34,569 nt of DNA, taken from the NCBI GenBank assembly GCA_022600935.1, contig JAHZJL010000039.1, positions 1 through 34,569 on the forward strand, written 5' to 3'. The stretch comes from Gammaproteobacteria bacterium (GTDB lineage: Bacteria > Pseudomonadota > Gammaproteobacteria > Methylococcales > DRLZ01). Shown here piece after piece: positions 25,556 to 33,423 of the stretch (the stretch's first letter is position 1; each line of letters opens with the position of its first letter). Under the pieces are notes generated by a model. The model saw nothing but the letters and a program-made list of their open reading frames with translations, was not told the origin of the DNA and did no database searches. The position numbers and the translations under genes are program-made.

Positions 25556-27373
25556 ATGATGATTGTGACAAGTCAACAGTATGTATTAAGGCTGTTTTTC
25601 AGCATGCTGGTATTGCTTTCCAGTGCCGCAACTGAAGCAAAACTCAGCAGTGAGGTTGCGTTTTACGTCGAGACTTACGGAGAGCTGACTGAGCAGCAGG
25701 ACCCACAAGTCGGTGAAGCCAAGCGAATATTCAAACGGGTTCTGTCCGTCGCCGATAAAAACAGCAAGCGGATGGCCCGGCTGGTCGTCATTAACAACAA
25801 TACCAAAGCCTGGGCTATCTCGCTGCCGGACGGGCATATTGTTCTTTCCAAGCAAGTACTCGAAATCGCACATCGTAATGCCGACCAGGAACTGGCGCAA
25901 GCGCGCCTGGCCTTCGTTATCGGTCATGAGCTTGCTCATCTGGCCAACGATGACTTCTGGCACCATGAAGTGGAAAGCTTTATGCAAAACACTTCTGATG
26001 CCAAAAAAATCGCTCAATTCCTGAACCAGAACTTTACGGCAAGACAAGCAGAGCTGGCCGCTGATGACAAGGGTTATATCTATGCGGCAATGGCCGGATA
26101 TGCTGTGGATGAGTTGGTACGCAACAAACATGCTGACCAGGATTTTTTTACCTTCTGGATGCAGCAAACCAACACCAAAGTCTCTCCTTCGCACCCGGAA
26201 GCCAAAGATCGGGCTGAGTTATTGCGTCAACGACTCAATCAACTCAGCGAGCAACTCGCTTTTTTTCACTTCGGTACACGCCTGGCTCATTTCGGCTATT
26301 GCAACGATGCCATCTATTTTCTACGGGAATTTCAAAAAACCTTTCCCGGGCGCTCCGTTTTAAACAATCTTGGCCATTGTTATATTCAACAGGCCAGGTT
26401 ACAAATGTCCGAACCACAGCGTTCGTTTTACTGGCTACCGTTAACAATCGATACCGAAAACAGGGCTACTTCTCTAACTCGAGGAAACATCGCAGGCCTT
26501 GAATCTCCAAAATTGTTCCTTAAAAATTACACTCGTGATCAAGGGGATGTCGCAGGGTATCTTGAGCAAGCCGTCAACATCTTGAATCTTGCCGTTGAAA
26601 AAGATCCTGATTACATACCCGCTAAACTGAATCTGGCCATTGCCTATCTCTATCAAGGAAAGCCTCACGAAGCCAGGGCAGCGCTGATTCCGGCCAAGCA
26701 ATTGTCAGCCAGCCATCCACATATCGAAATGCTCGATGCCCTCGCATTGTACGAGCAAACTGATGCCGACATGGATTTGTGGCCAACCGCCATGAAAAAA
26801 CTGCAACGCATGGAAAACAGCAGTGAATCCATGTATGTGCTTTACAATCAGGCACGATTGTACGCATTACGTCCTCGACCCTCTGAAGCACAACAATACT
26901 GGAATCGGCTCAATGTGTATTCTGATTTTTTACCCCTTGAAGTCAGACAGGAATTATGCAACAAGCAAAACCTTGTAGACCTCGCAACCTGCATGCACAG
27001 GAAAATCCGTAATGTCAAAACCCCAAACTGGAACTGGTTATTCACAACCAGTCTGCAACCGTTAACCGACCAACAACGGTTACAAATCAAAACCAAATGG
27101 CAATCCATCCCGTTTGACTGGGCTGCAAGCAGCCTCAATGGATTTATGCATGAACGCAACGATGGCCTGATTGAAATACTGGAATTGAATCACACCGTAC
27201 AAGTCCAGGTATTGAAAGGCAACCCGGTCGCTGACTTGAAACAAATCGACCGTTACTGCAAATTCCCGTTAATCAAACGTAAGCTGGATATCGATGAAAT
27301 CTGGACTTGCGACCACTGGGCGGTCAAAGTCGCAGACAACAAGGCCCGGGAAATCTGGTATATGCAGAAATAA
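25556..27373 (+). CDS. BepA-like M48 metalloprotease with TPR-like C-terminus
   Basis: A 605-residue exported protease. N-terminal signal (about 1-28, ending TEAK). The zinc site HELAH is at 124-128, and Glu165 in 'ARQAELAADDKGYIYAAMAGY' is the probable third ligand, as in the M48 family (HtpX, BepA, Oma1). Residues about 240-470 are helical with TPR-like pairs ('YIPAKLNLAIAYLYQGKPHEARAAL', 'MYVLYNQARLYALRPRPSEAQQYW'). The remaining 130 residues are unassigned and end with a Cys-containing domain. BepA degrades or matures outer-membrane proteins such as LptD; a similar role for exporter, OmpA-like protein or barrel encoded nearby fits. The first ATG (25556) abuts AAGG, so translation may start at 25559 or at GTG 25565. 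Confidence 0.88.
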   Translation: MMIVTSQQYVLRLFFSMLVLLSSAATEAKLSSEVAFYVETYGELTEQQDPQVGEAKRIFKRVLSVADKNSKRMARLVVINNNTKAWAISLPDGHIVLSKQVLEIAHRNADQELAQARLAFVIGHELAHLANDDFWHHEVESFMQNTSDAKKIAQFLNQNFTARQAELAADDKGYIYAAMAGYAVDELVRNKHADQDFFTFWMQQTNTKVSPSHPEAKDRAELLRQRLNQLSEQLAFFHFGTRLAHFGYCNDAIYFLREFQKTFPGRSVLNNLGHCYIQQARLQMSEPQRSFYWLPLTIDTENRATSLTRGNIAGLESPKLFLKNYTRDQGDVAGYLEQAVNILNLAVEKDPDYIPAKLNLAIAYLYQGKPHEARAALIPAKQLSASHPHIEMLDALALYEQTDADMDLWPTAMKKLQRMENSSESMYVLYNQARLYALRPRPSEAQQYWNRLNVYSDFLPLEVRQELCNKQNLVDLATCMHRKIRNVKTPNWNWLFTTSLQPLTDQQRLQIKTKWQSIPFDWAASSLNGFMHERNDGLIEILELNHTVQVQVLKGNPVADLKQIDRYCKFPLIKRKLDIDEIWTCDHWAVKVADNKAREIWYMQK

Positions 27374-27380
27374 TCCAAAT

Positions 27381-28190
27381 TTATTCTGTATCCAGTAATT
27401 GCAGAATATCAGGCCAAATAGTTCGCCAACAACAACTGTGATTGAATTCAGGAATCGTCAACACTAACGGGTCTGGCTGCTTATCCAGCACAGGCAGAAC
27501 AATAGACAATGGTATATTGTCATCAACCTCACCGCTTAAATGAATTTGAGTAATCGAGTCTGGTAGAGATGGATGTTCAGCTGGATTTAAAGATCCCTGA
27601 AGCCGTGAATAGCCATGCAAATCTGCCCAGGCTGTGACATCAAGATTACCTGAAATCGTCACAACCTCATCTGCAAAATCAACTCGATGTGCCAATAACA
27701 TTGCAAGCGTCCCGCCTCCGCTATAACCAATGAAACTGGCTCTGCATTCAGGATATGAGTGTAGCAACTGATTGAGAGCTTCAACCATGCTCTCAACAAT
27801 TGTGTGTGAATAACGCCAATGCGTCCAATACAATGGATGGCATTGAGCAGCCTGATGCTGGCCATGATAGCAAGGCCGACCTAACACCAGTGAAGACATC
27901 ACGTCTTGATGCATTAAATCCAGAACCAGCGACTCACGGGCAGTTGGATTCAATGAGACATGCGATTGATCGATCCAGGCATTCCCATCTCCACCGATAT
28001 AGATATGTTGCCGATTGTTATTGCATAATGGACCATTTTTGAATACTGTTAACAGAAACGGGCCGGATTGCAATTGATGACGGGAAAAGCCGTAAGCCGC
28101 AGCTTGCTGATCCAATTGTTTCTCAGGCGCTACACATGCTGGCAGGACAACTGTCAGGAGAGCCAGAAATATACATTGTGTTTTGCCCAT
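27381..28190 (-). CDS. Alpha/beta-hydrolase-fold lipoprotein
   Basis: A 269-residue protein with a lipoprotein signal ending LPAC (Cys19). The catalytic triad of an alpha/beta hydrolase can be placed: Ser157 in GYSGGG, Asp223 or 224 in 'SGEVDDNIP', His251 in 'PEFNHSCCW'. 'HIYIGGDGNAW' near residue 65 would form the oxyanion-hole strand. Several cysteines (C56, C107, C117, C253-254) suggest disulfides in the periplasm. It converges with the M48 gene (7 bases between stops) and diverges from the caspase gene, so it is transcribed alone. Substrate unknown; an esterase or lipase on the periplasmic face is the simplest reading. Confidence 0.82.
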   Translation of the reverse strand: MGKTQCIFLALLTVVLPACVAPEKQLDQQAAAYGFSRHQLQSGPFLLTVFKNGPLCNNNRQHIYIGGDGNAWIDQSHVSLNPTARESLVLDLMHQDVMSSLVLGRPCYHGQHQAAQCHPLYWTHWRYSHTIVESMVEALNQLLHSYPECRASFIGYSGGGTLAMLLAHRVDFADEVVTISGNLDVTAWADLHGYSRLQGSLNPAEHPSLPDSITQIHLSGEVDDNIPLSIVLPVLDKQPDPLVLTIPEFNHSCCWRTIWPDILQLLDTE

Positions 28191-28436
28191 GACATGCGGG
28201 AAGTGGCAACCATTGAGGCCTTTACTGACTGATCAATTATGCGATATTCAGTCAGCATTAAATAAGGATAAAATGAGTCATTACACATTCTGCTTGAACA
28301 GCGTCAAAATCAATGTTGCACTCACATATATTATGAGTGACTCATCGAATAGTTATTGTGACTTAAAATCTCTAACCGTCAAGATAACTTTATTGACTGA
28401 ACTTGCAAGCAGGTTAAATTTTTGAGGTACTTTATC

Positions 28437-31019
28437 ATGCGACACACTAATCCGCTTTTCAATCTCAAGCATCGTATGATCAACAACAATATCAGTCTAT
28501 TTTTAAACAGTCTTGTGATTGCCGTTCTTATCACTGGCTGCGCCACGGGTGGCAGCGGGTTTTCGGATGAAGCTGAAATCACTCCGGACAATGTGAATAA
28601 ACTACAAATTGTAGACTGTCTGTTACCTGGGCAAATTCGACAATTGGGACAAAGTTTCACCTATGTTTCTGCACGCAGACCAATTCGCACCACAGCTGCA
28701 AATTGTGAGCTCAGAGGGGGTGAATATGTCGCGTTCGATCGAGCCAATTACGCCACTGCATTAAAAACATGGCAACCCAAAGCCAACGAAGGCGATGCTG
28801 AAGCACAGTTTTATGTTGGTGAAATTTATGAAAAAGGCCTGGGAATAGCTCCGGATTACGATCTTGCAGCGCTCTGGTACAAAAAAGCGGCCGATCAAGG
28901 TTATTCGTCGGCAATGGTCAACCTTGGCTATCTTTATGAAAAAGGGCTGGGGGTTACTAAAGATTCAGTCAAGGCACTGAATCTCTACCGAAAAGCAGCC
29001 GGATTGGAAAATACTGATGTCGCGTTTGCAGCAACAGCAGAACAAACTCAGGCTCAAATTGAATCATTGCGCCAGGAATCAGCCAGATATCAGCAGCAAT
29101 CCAAACAATATCAACAGGAATCCGCACAATTACGTCAGCAACTTGATACCACCAACCGGCAGTTACGCAGAACTCAAAACCAACTCAGCATCAATCGGCG
29201 CAAGGCGTCCCAGGAACGTCAATCTATCAAACAATTGCGCAAAGAGTTACAACAGAAAAAACAATCAACATCAACCGGTTCATCGTCACCTGCAGAAATT
29301 GCCCTCTTCGAGCAGCAATTAAAACAAAAAGAAACCGAGTTACAAAAACAACAGCAAGTCATCAGCACTCTTGAAGATGAAGCCAAACAACAAAAACAGA
29401 CTCTGAATATTCTCAAAGAGGGTGCAGAACGATTTGCCAAGGAAACAAGCCGGGAACTTGACAATCTGCGAACTAAACTGGTCTCCAGTGAAGCCCAGTC
29501 AAAAAGCCTGAAACAGGAGTTGCTGCAATCCAATCAAACCTTACAACAACTCCAAAACACAATTGCCGAACAAAACAAAAATCTCAATCAAAGAGAAGCT
29601 GCACTGGAGTCGCTGCGACAAAAATTGCTGAGAAAACAAAAACAGGCTAAAACACCGAAACAAAATGCTGAATTGGCCAAGCTCAGCGAAGCCTTGCAAC
29701 AACGTGAAAAAGAAATGCAGGCTCAGCGCGACAAAATGGACGAACTCAATTATCAGTGGCAGATGCTTTCCAGACAGGACCAGGAAAAACAGAAAGCATT
29801 AAAAACACAAAGTGACCAGATTGCCGAATTGCAGGCCAGAATTGATCGTGAAAAGGAAGAAGCCGCTCTGGCACAAAGTGCAACCAGCAAACTCACCAAA
29901 CTGACTGCCCCGCGTATCGAAATCATTGACCCACCGTTGCTGGCTCAACGCGGTTTGCGATCAGTGAATGCCAGACCCGAAATCAAATCCCGTGCAATTA
30001 TCGGCAAGGTCTATGCAACTGGCGGCCTGATGTCATTGATTATCAACGACGTCGAACGTAAAGTGGATAAAAGCGGCAATTTTAAAGTCAACGTACCTCT
30101 TAAATCAGCTGCAACTCCGGTACAAATTGTTGCTGTCGACAAGAATATGAAACGTTCCGAACTGTCTTTTACAATCAACAAAAAAATGCCAAAAACATCT
30201 GTCGCTCAAAACACTACCGGCTCCCTGCCTGTCGCCAGGCAACAACCCGTTTTGGCAAAAATTTTACCAAGAGAAATATTCGGCGAATACCATGCCTTAC
30301 TGATAGGCAATAACACCTACCAGTTTCTGCCTCATCTTGACACCGCCATCAACGATGCCAAAGGGATCGGAGAAGTTCTTCAGAATCAGTATGGATTTAA
30401 AACCAAAGTTCTCTTGAATGCGACCCGTTACGACATATTGAAAGCATTGAATGAATACCGCAAGACATTGACTGAAAAAGATAATTTATTACTGTATTAT
30501 GCTGGTCACGGAATACTGGATAAAGTCAATAACCGGGGTCACTGGTTACCTGTCGATGCAGAACCTGACAGTTCCGCAAACTGGATTTCGGTTCAAAATG
30601 TCACCGATCAACTTAAAATTATTGCTGCCAAACACGTGCTGGTGGTTGCTGACTCCTGTTATTCAGGTGCGTTGACCCGAAGCTCGATCGCCCGTCTTGA
30701 AGCCGGGATGACGGCTCAAAAACGCGCACAATGGATAAAACTGTTGTTAAATGCACGCTCTCGCGTTGCCTTGTCTTCAGGTGGTCTGGAACCAGTGTTA
30801 GACGGTGGTGGCGGTGGTCACTCGATTTTCGCCAAAGCCTTGATCGACTCCTTGTCCGAAAACAAAGACCTGATGGAATCCCAGGCATTGTATCGCAATG
30901 TTTCAGCATTGGTTGCTGATGCTGCAAAAGAACAGGATTTTAACCAGGTCCCTGAATATTCACCGATTCGTCATGCAGGACATGCCGCAGGAGAGTTTTT
31001 CTTTTATCCGGCCTTGTAG
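28437..31019 (+). CDS. Lipoprotein orthocaspase with Sel1 repeats and long coiled coil
   Basis: An 860-residue protein. ATG 28437 is chosen because GAGG lies 9 bases upstream; the frame is open to a TTG at 28422 that would overlap this site. The signal ends LITGC (Cys35). Two Sel1 repeats follow (about 115-190: 'AEAQFYVGEIYEKGLG', 'AMVNLGYLYEKGLGV'), then a Gln/Lys/Glu-rich coiled coil of some 280 residues (200-480), a small beta-rich domain (about 495-580), and a C-terminal caspase (C14) domain: 'YHALLIGNNTYQFLPHL', catalytic His691 in YYAGHG, Cys741 in ADSCYSG. Both residues are intact, so it should be an active protease of metacaspase type. The lipid anchor puts it in the periplasm, unusual for caspases. 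The autotransporter gene follows 108 bases on. Confidence 0.92.
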   Translation: MRHTNPLFNLKHRMINNNISLFLNSLVIAVLITGCATGGSGFSDEAEITPDNVNKLQIVDCLLPGQIRQLGQSFTYVSARRPIRTTAANCELRGGEYVAFDRANYATALKTWQPKANEGDAEAQFYVGEIYEKGLGIAPDYDLAALWYKKAADQGYSSAMVNLGYLYEKGLGVTKDSVKALNLYRKAAGLENTDVAFAATAEQTQAQIESLRQESARYQQQSKQYQQESAQLRQQLDTTNRQLRRTQNQLSINRRKASQERQSIKQLRKELQQKKQSTSTGSSSPAEIALFEQQLKQKETELQKQQQVISTLEDEAKQQKQTLNILKEGAERFAKETSRELDNLRTKLVSSEAQSKSLKQELLQSNQTLQQLQNTIAEQNKNLNQREAALESLRQKLLRKQKQAKTPKQNAELAKLSEALQQREKEMQAQRDKMDELNYQWQMLSRQDQEKQKALKTQSDQIAELQARIDREKEEAALAQSATSKLTKLTAPRIEIIDPPLLAQRGLRSVNARPEIKSRAIIGKVYATGGLMSLIINDVERKVDKSGNFKVNVPLKSAATPVQIVAVDKNMKRSELSFTINKKMPKTSVAQNTTGSLPVARQQPVLAKILPREIFGEYHALLIGNNTYQFLPHLDTAINDAKGIGEVLQNQYGFKTKVLLNATRYDILKALNEYRKTLTEKDNLLLYYAGHGILDKVNNRGHWLPVDAEPDSSANWISVQNVTDQLKIIAAKHVLVVADSCYSGALTRSSIARLEAGMTAQKRAQWIKLLLNARSRVALSSGGLEPVLDGGGGGHSIFAKALIDSLSENKDLMESQALYRNVSALVADAAKEQDFNQVPEYSPIRHAGHAAGEFFFYPAL

Positions 31020-31127
31020 TTTTGTCTGTAATCCTGCAAAATAGCGACAATCAGTCAGTTATTTTTACATATTCATATTTTAGCTGAGCTAATTTCTTTA
31101 TCTTATTGATTTTCAAAGGGGGTATAC

Positions 31128-32495
31128 ATGATTAAAAAAACAATAACCAGGCAGCCCGTTTTACTGATCGGGATTGCCGCAATAACATCCGGCATAACAA
31201 CCAATTTAATGGCATCGACACCTATCAATCAGACTAAAATTAATATGGCTGATACCATTGGAACTGCTTGTGCTCAGGGTCCTGATGTAAATGATGCAGA
31301 CTTCCAGACTCGTTGTAACAACATCGTAATTGCAAGCGGAGGCAACCCTTTTATACTGGAAAATGTTGTTGCAGGCGGTGAGAATCTGGAACTAACCAAT
31401 GCCATCAATGAAGTAGCGCCAGAACAACTGATCGTTCCCAGTTTGCAATCCACACGAACCATGGCAAATATAGCCAGTGTTTCCAGTGCTGCAATTGCAG
31501 CAAGAATGAATATTATCCGCACCGCTATGTTCAGTTCGGCAACCACTCAGGTGGCTGCCAATAACCAGTCACAACCAGGACAATTCAAATTCTCCCTGAA
31601 CCCAGGCGTGCAAGGTGGCTCAGCTGGTATTTCCGATTCTGGCCGACTCGGTATCTGGGGAAACGGCACCTATAATACAGGTGATGTTAATTCCTCAGTG
31701 AATCAACTCGGTTTTGGTTTTGAAAACTGGGGCGGTACGATTGGAGCAGATTACCGGATTACTGATAATTTTGTCGCAGGCGCCGCATTTACTTATCTAA
31801 GTACGGATGCTGATGTCGACGCTTCAGCAGGCAGTGTTGAATCCGATTCCTACTCAGGCACCATTTATGCGACATTTGCCCATGAAAGTGGATTTTATGT
31901 CGATGCCAACGCTTCCTACGGTGAAAGTGATTTAGACATTTCAAGGAGGATCGATTATTCAATCAATGGTGATACTGTCAACACCAATGCAGAGGGTAAT
32001 CCCGATGGCTCACAATATTCATTCGGGATGGGAATCGGGTATCAAATCTCTCTGGCCAGCGCAACCATTGAACCGTTTGCACGAGCTGACTATATGGAAT
32101 ACGAGATCGATTCCTATAGCGAGCGCGGCGGTCAGGGTTGGGGATCTCGATTTTCCCGGCAACGCTTCCGTTCGCTTCCAACAACAGTTGGATTGCGTTT
32201 GAGTAACGCCTTCAGTATGCCTTGGGGCGTATTATTACCGCAGATACACGGTGCCTGGCATCACCAGTTCAAGGATGATGCACGCACGATTACAACCAGT
32301 TTTCTGGGTGATGGCAACAGCAATCAGTTTTCTATTGTAACTGAAGGACCGGATCGCGATTATTACACGGCAGGTGCATCGCTGAGTGCAACCTTTGCCG
32401 GTGGTGTAACTGCGTTTGTTGCCTACAATACCTTACAAGGGTATCGCGATGTTGACAGTCACCGCTTCACATTTGGAGGCCGACTGGAATTTTAG
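31128..32495 (+). CDS. Autotransporter-type outer-membrane barrel protein
   Basis: A 455-residue protein with signal peptide (about 1-30), a short N-terminal region of some 120 residues with two cysteines ('GTACAQG', 'QTRCNNI') and a helical part ('TRTMANIASVSSAAIAARMNIIRTAM') that probably plugs the barrel, then an autotransporter beta-domain from about residue 155. Amphipathic strands with Gly/aromatic girdle are clear ('NFVAGAAFTYLS', 'GFYVDANASYGESD', 'YSFGMGIGYQI', 'TIEPFARADYMEYEI'), and the protein ends with RFTFGGRLEF, a classical C-terminal Phe signal for the Bam machinery. A strong ribosome site (AAAGGGGG) is present. The passenger is too short to be a typical adhesin; the barrel may itself be the functional part. 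Confidence 0.88.
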   Translation: MIKKTITRQPVLLIGIAAITSGITTNLMASTPINQTKINMADTIGTACAQGPDVNDADFQTRCNNIVIASGGNPFILENVVAGGENLELTNAINEVAPEQLIVPSLQSTRTMANIASVSSAAIAARMNIIRTAMFSSATTQVAANNQSQPGQFKFSLNPGVQGGSAGISDSGRLGIWGNGTYNTGDVNSSVNQLGFGFENWGGTIGADYRITDNFVAGAAFTYLSTDADVDASAGSVESDSYSGTIYATFAHESGFYVDANASYGESDLDISRRIDYSINGDTVNTNAEGNPDGSQYSFGMGIGYQISLASATIEPFARADYMEYEIDSYSERGGQGWGSRFSRQRFRSLPTTVGLRLSNAFSMPWGVLLPQIHGAWHHQFKDDARTITTSFLGDGNSNQFSIVTEGPDRDYYTAGASLSATFAGGVTAFVAYNTLQGYRDVDSHRFTFGGRLEF

Positions 32496-32521
32496 TTAAC
32501 TGGCAACTGGTTTTACCAATC

Positions 32522-32551
32522 AAAAAAGCGTTGCTCATGCAGCGCTTTTTT
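32522..32551. terminator. Bidirectional intrinsic terminator
   Basis: AAAAAAGCGTTGC (32522-32534) pairs with GCAGCGCTTTTTT (32539-32551), 13 pairs with one G-T wobble and a TCAT loop. T-runs follow on both strands. It lies between the convergent autotransporter gene (plus) and the reductase gene (minus), ending both. Confidence 0.9.
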
Positions 32552-32571
32552 TGTTTCCAGTATTGACTGCA

Positions 32572-33423
32572 TCAAGGTTTTAAACGATATAACGCTGATA
32601 TATCCTCTTGACCAAAACCTTCGTTCATCAATACCTGATAATCCTTGATAGTCTGCTCAGTCAATGGTAATTGCAGACCTTTTTCTTCGGCCATGCGCTT
32701 GCAGATTGTTAAATCCTTGTGATGTAACTCCAGTTTGAAGCCCGGATTAAATTGTGCATGTGTCATGGACGGACCACGATGTTCGAGAAACCAGTTACCT
32801 GCCGCGCCGCCTGAAATGACATCGATCACCTTGTCCATCGGCAGATTCAGTTCATGCGCGAAAGCCAATGCCTCTGTCACTGCCTGGTTAATCCCGGCTG
32901 CCATCACCTGATTCACCGCCTTGGTGCCCTGGCCGGAACCAACCGGCCCCATCAAAACAATTCGCGCTGAAACCTGTTCAAGCACTTGTCTGGCTCGCTC
33001 CAAAACATCTTCATCGCCGCCAACCATCATCGCCAACATTGCATTTTTCGCGCCTTCCACACCGCCCGACACAGGTGCATCAAGAAAATTCGCACCGTGA
33101 TCTTCCAGCATTTTCGATGCAGTGATGGCGGTCGCCGAACTCACTGTAGAGGTATCGACCACGATTTTTCCAGGTCCCAATCCAGGTATCAATGCCCAAA
33201 TCACCTCGAGTACATCCTTGTCGGCCGATACACAGGTGATGACCACGTCACACCATTCAGCCAGCTGCGACGGTGAATCAGCTTGCAAGACATTGAGTTC
33301 CTGAGCAACCACCCAGGCTTTTTCCGGCGTCCGGTTCCACACTGCATATAATAATCCGGTCGATGCCAGGTTATGCGCCATCGGCTCACCCATTGCGCCA
33401 AGGCCAATTAATCCGACTCTCAT
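32572..33423 (-). CDS. 3-hydroxyisobutyrate dehydrogenase-family NAD(P)-dependent reductase
   Basis: A 283-residue beta-hydroxyacid dehydrogenase. The Rossmann nucleotide site is at the start (VGLIGLGAMGEPMA, GLGAMG at 7-12), the substrate motif DAPVSGG at about 115-121, and the catalytic lysine in 'GSGQGTKAVNQV' (Lys168); 'FKLELHHKDL' is the third family signature. Members act on 3-hydroxyisobutyrate, tartronate semialdehyde or succinic semialdehyde; the substrate cannot be told from sequence by eye. ATG 33423 overlaps the speA stop (TGATG) and follows GGAG, so it is co-translated with speA. A role linked to polyamine metabolism is therefore conceivable but not shown. Confidence 0.9.
   Translation of the reverse strand: MRVGLIGLGAMGEPMAHNLASTGLLYAVWNRTPEKAWVVAQELNVLQADSPSQLAEWCDVVITCVSADKDVLEVIWALIPGLGPGKIVVDTSTVSSATAITASKMLEDHGANFLDAPVSGGVEGAKNAMLAMMVGGDEDVLERARQVLEQVSARIVLMGPVGSGQGTKAVNQVMAAGINQAVTEALAFAHELNLPMDKVIDVISGGAAGNWFLEHRGPSMTHAQFNPGFKLELHHKDLTICKRMAEEKGLQLPLTEQTIKDYQVLMNEGFGQEDISALYRLKP

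Noticed and set aside
25586-26194. 202-codon frame antisense to the M48 gene
   Set aside because: The M48 frame has intact catalytic motifs; the antisense frame is a shadow.
28393-28421. TTGACT/TAAATT promoter before the caspase gene
   Set aside because: The implied transcript start would fall on the ribosome site, so it cannot serve this start codon.
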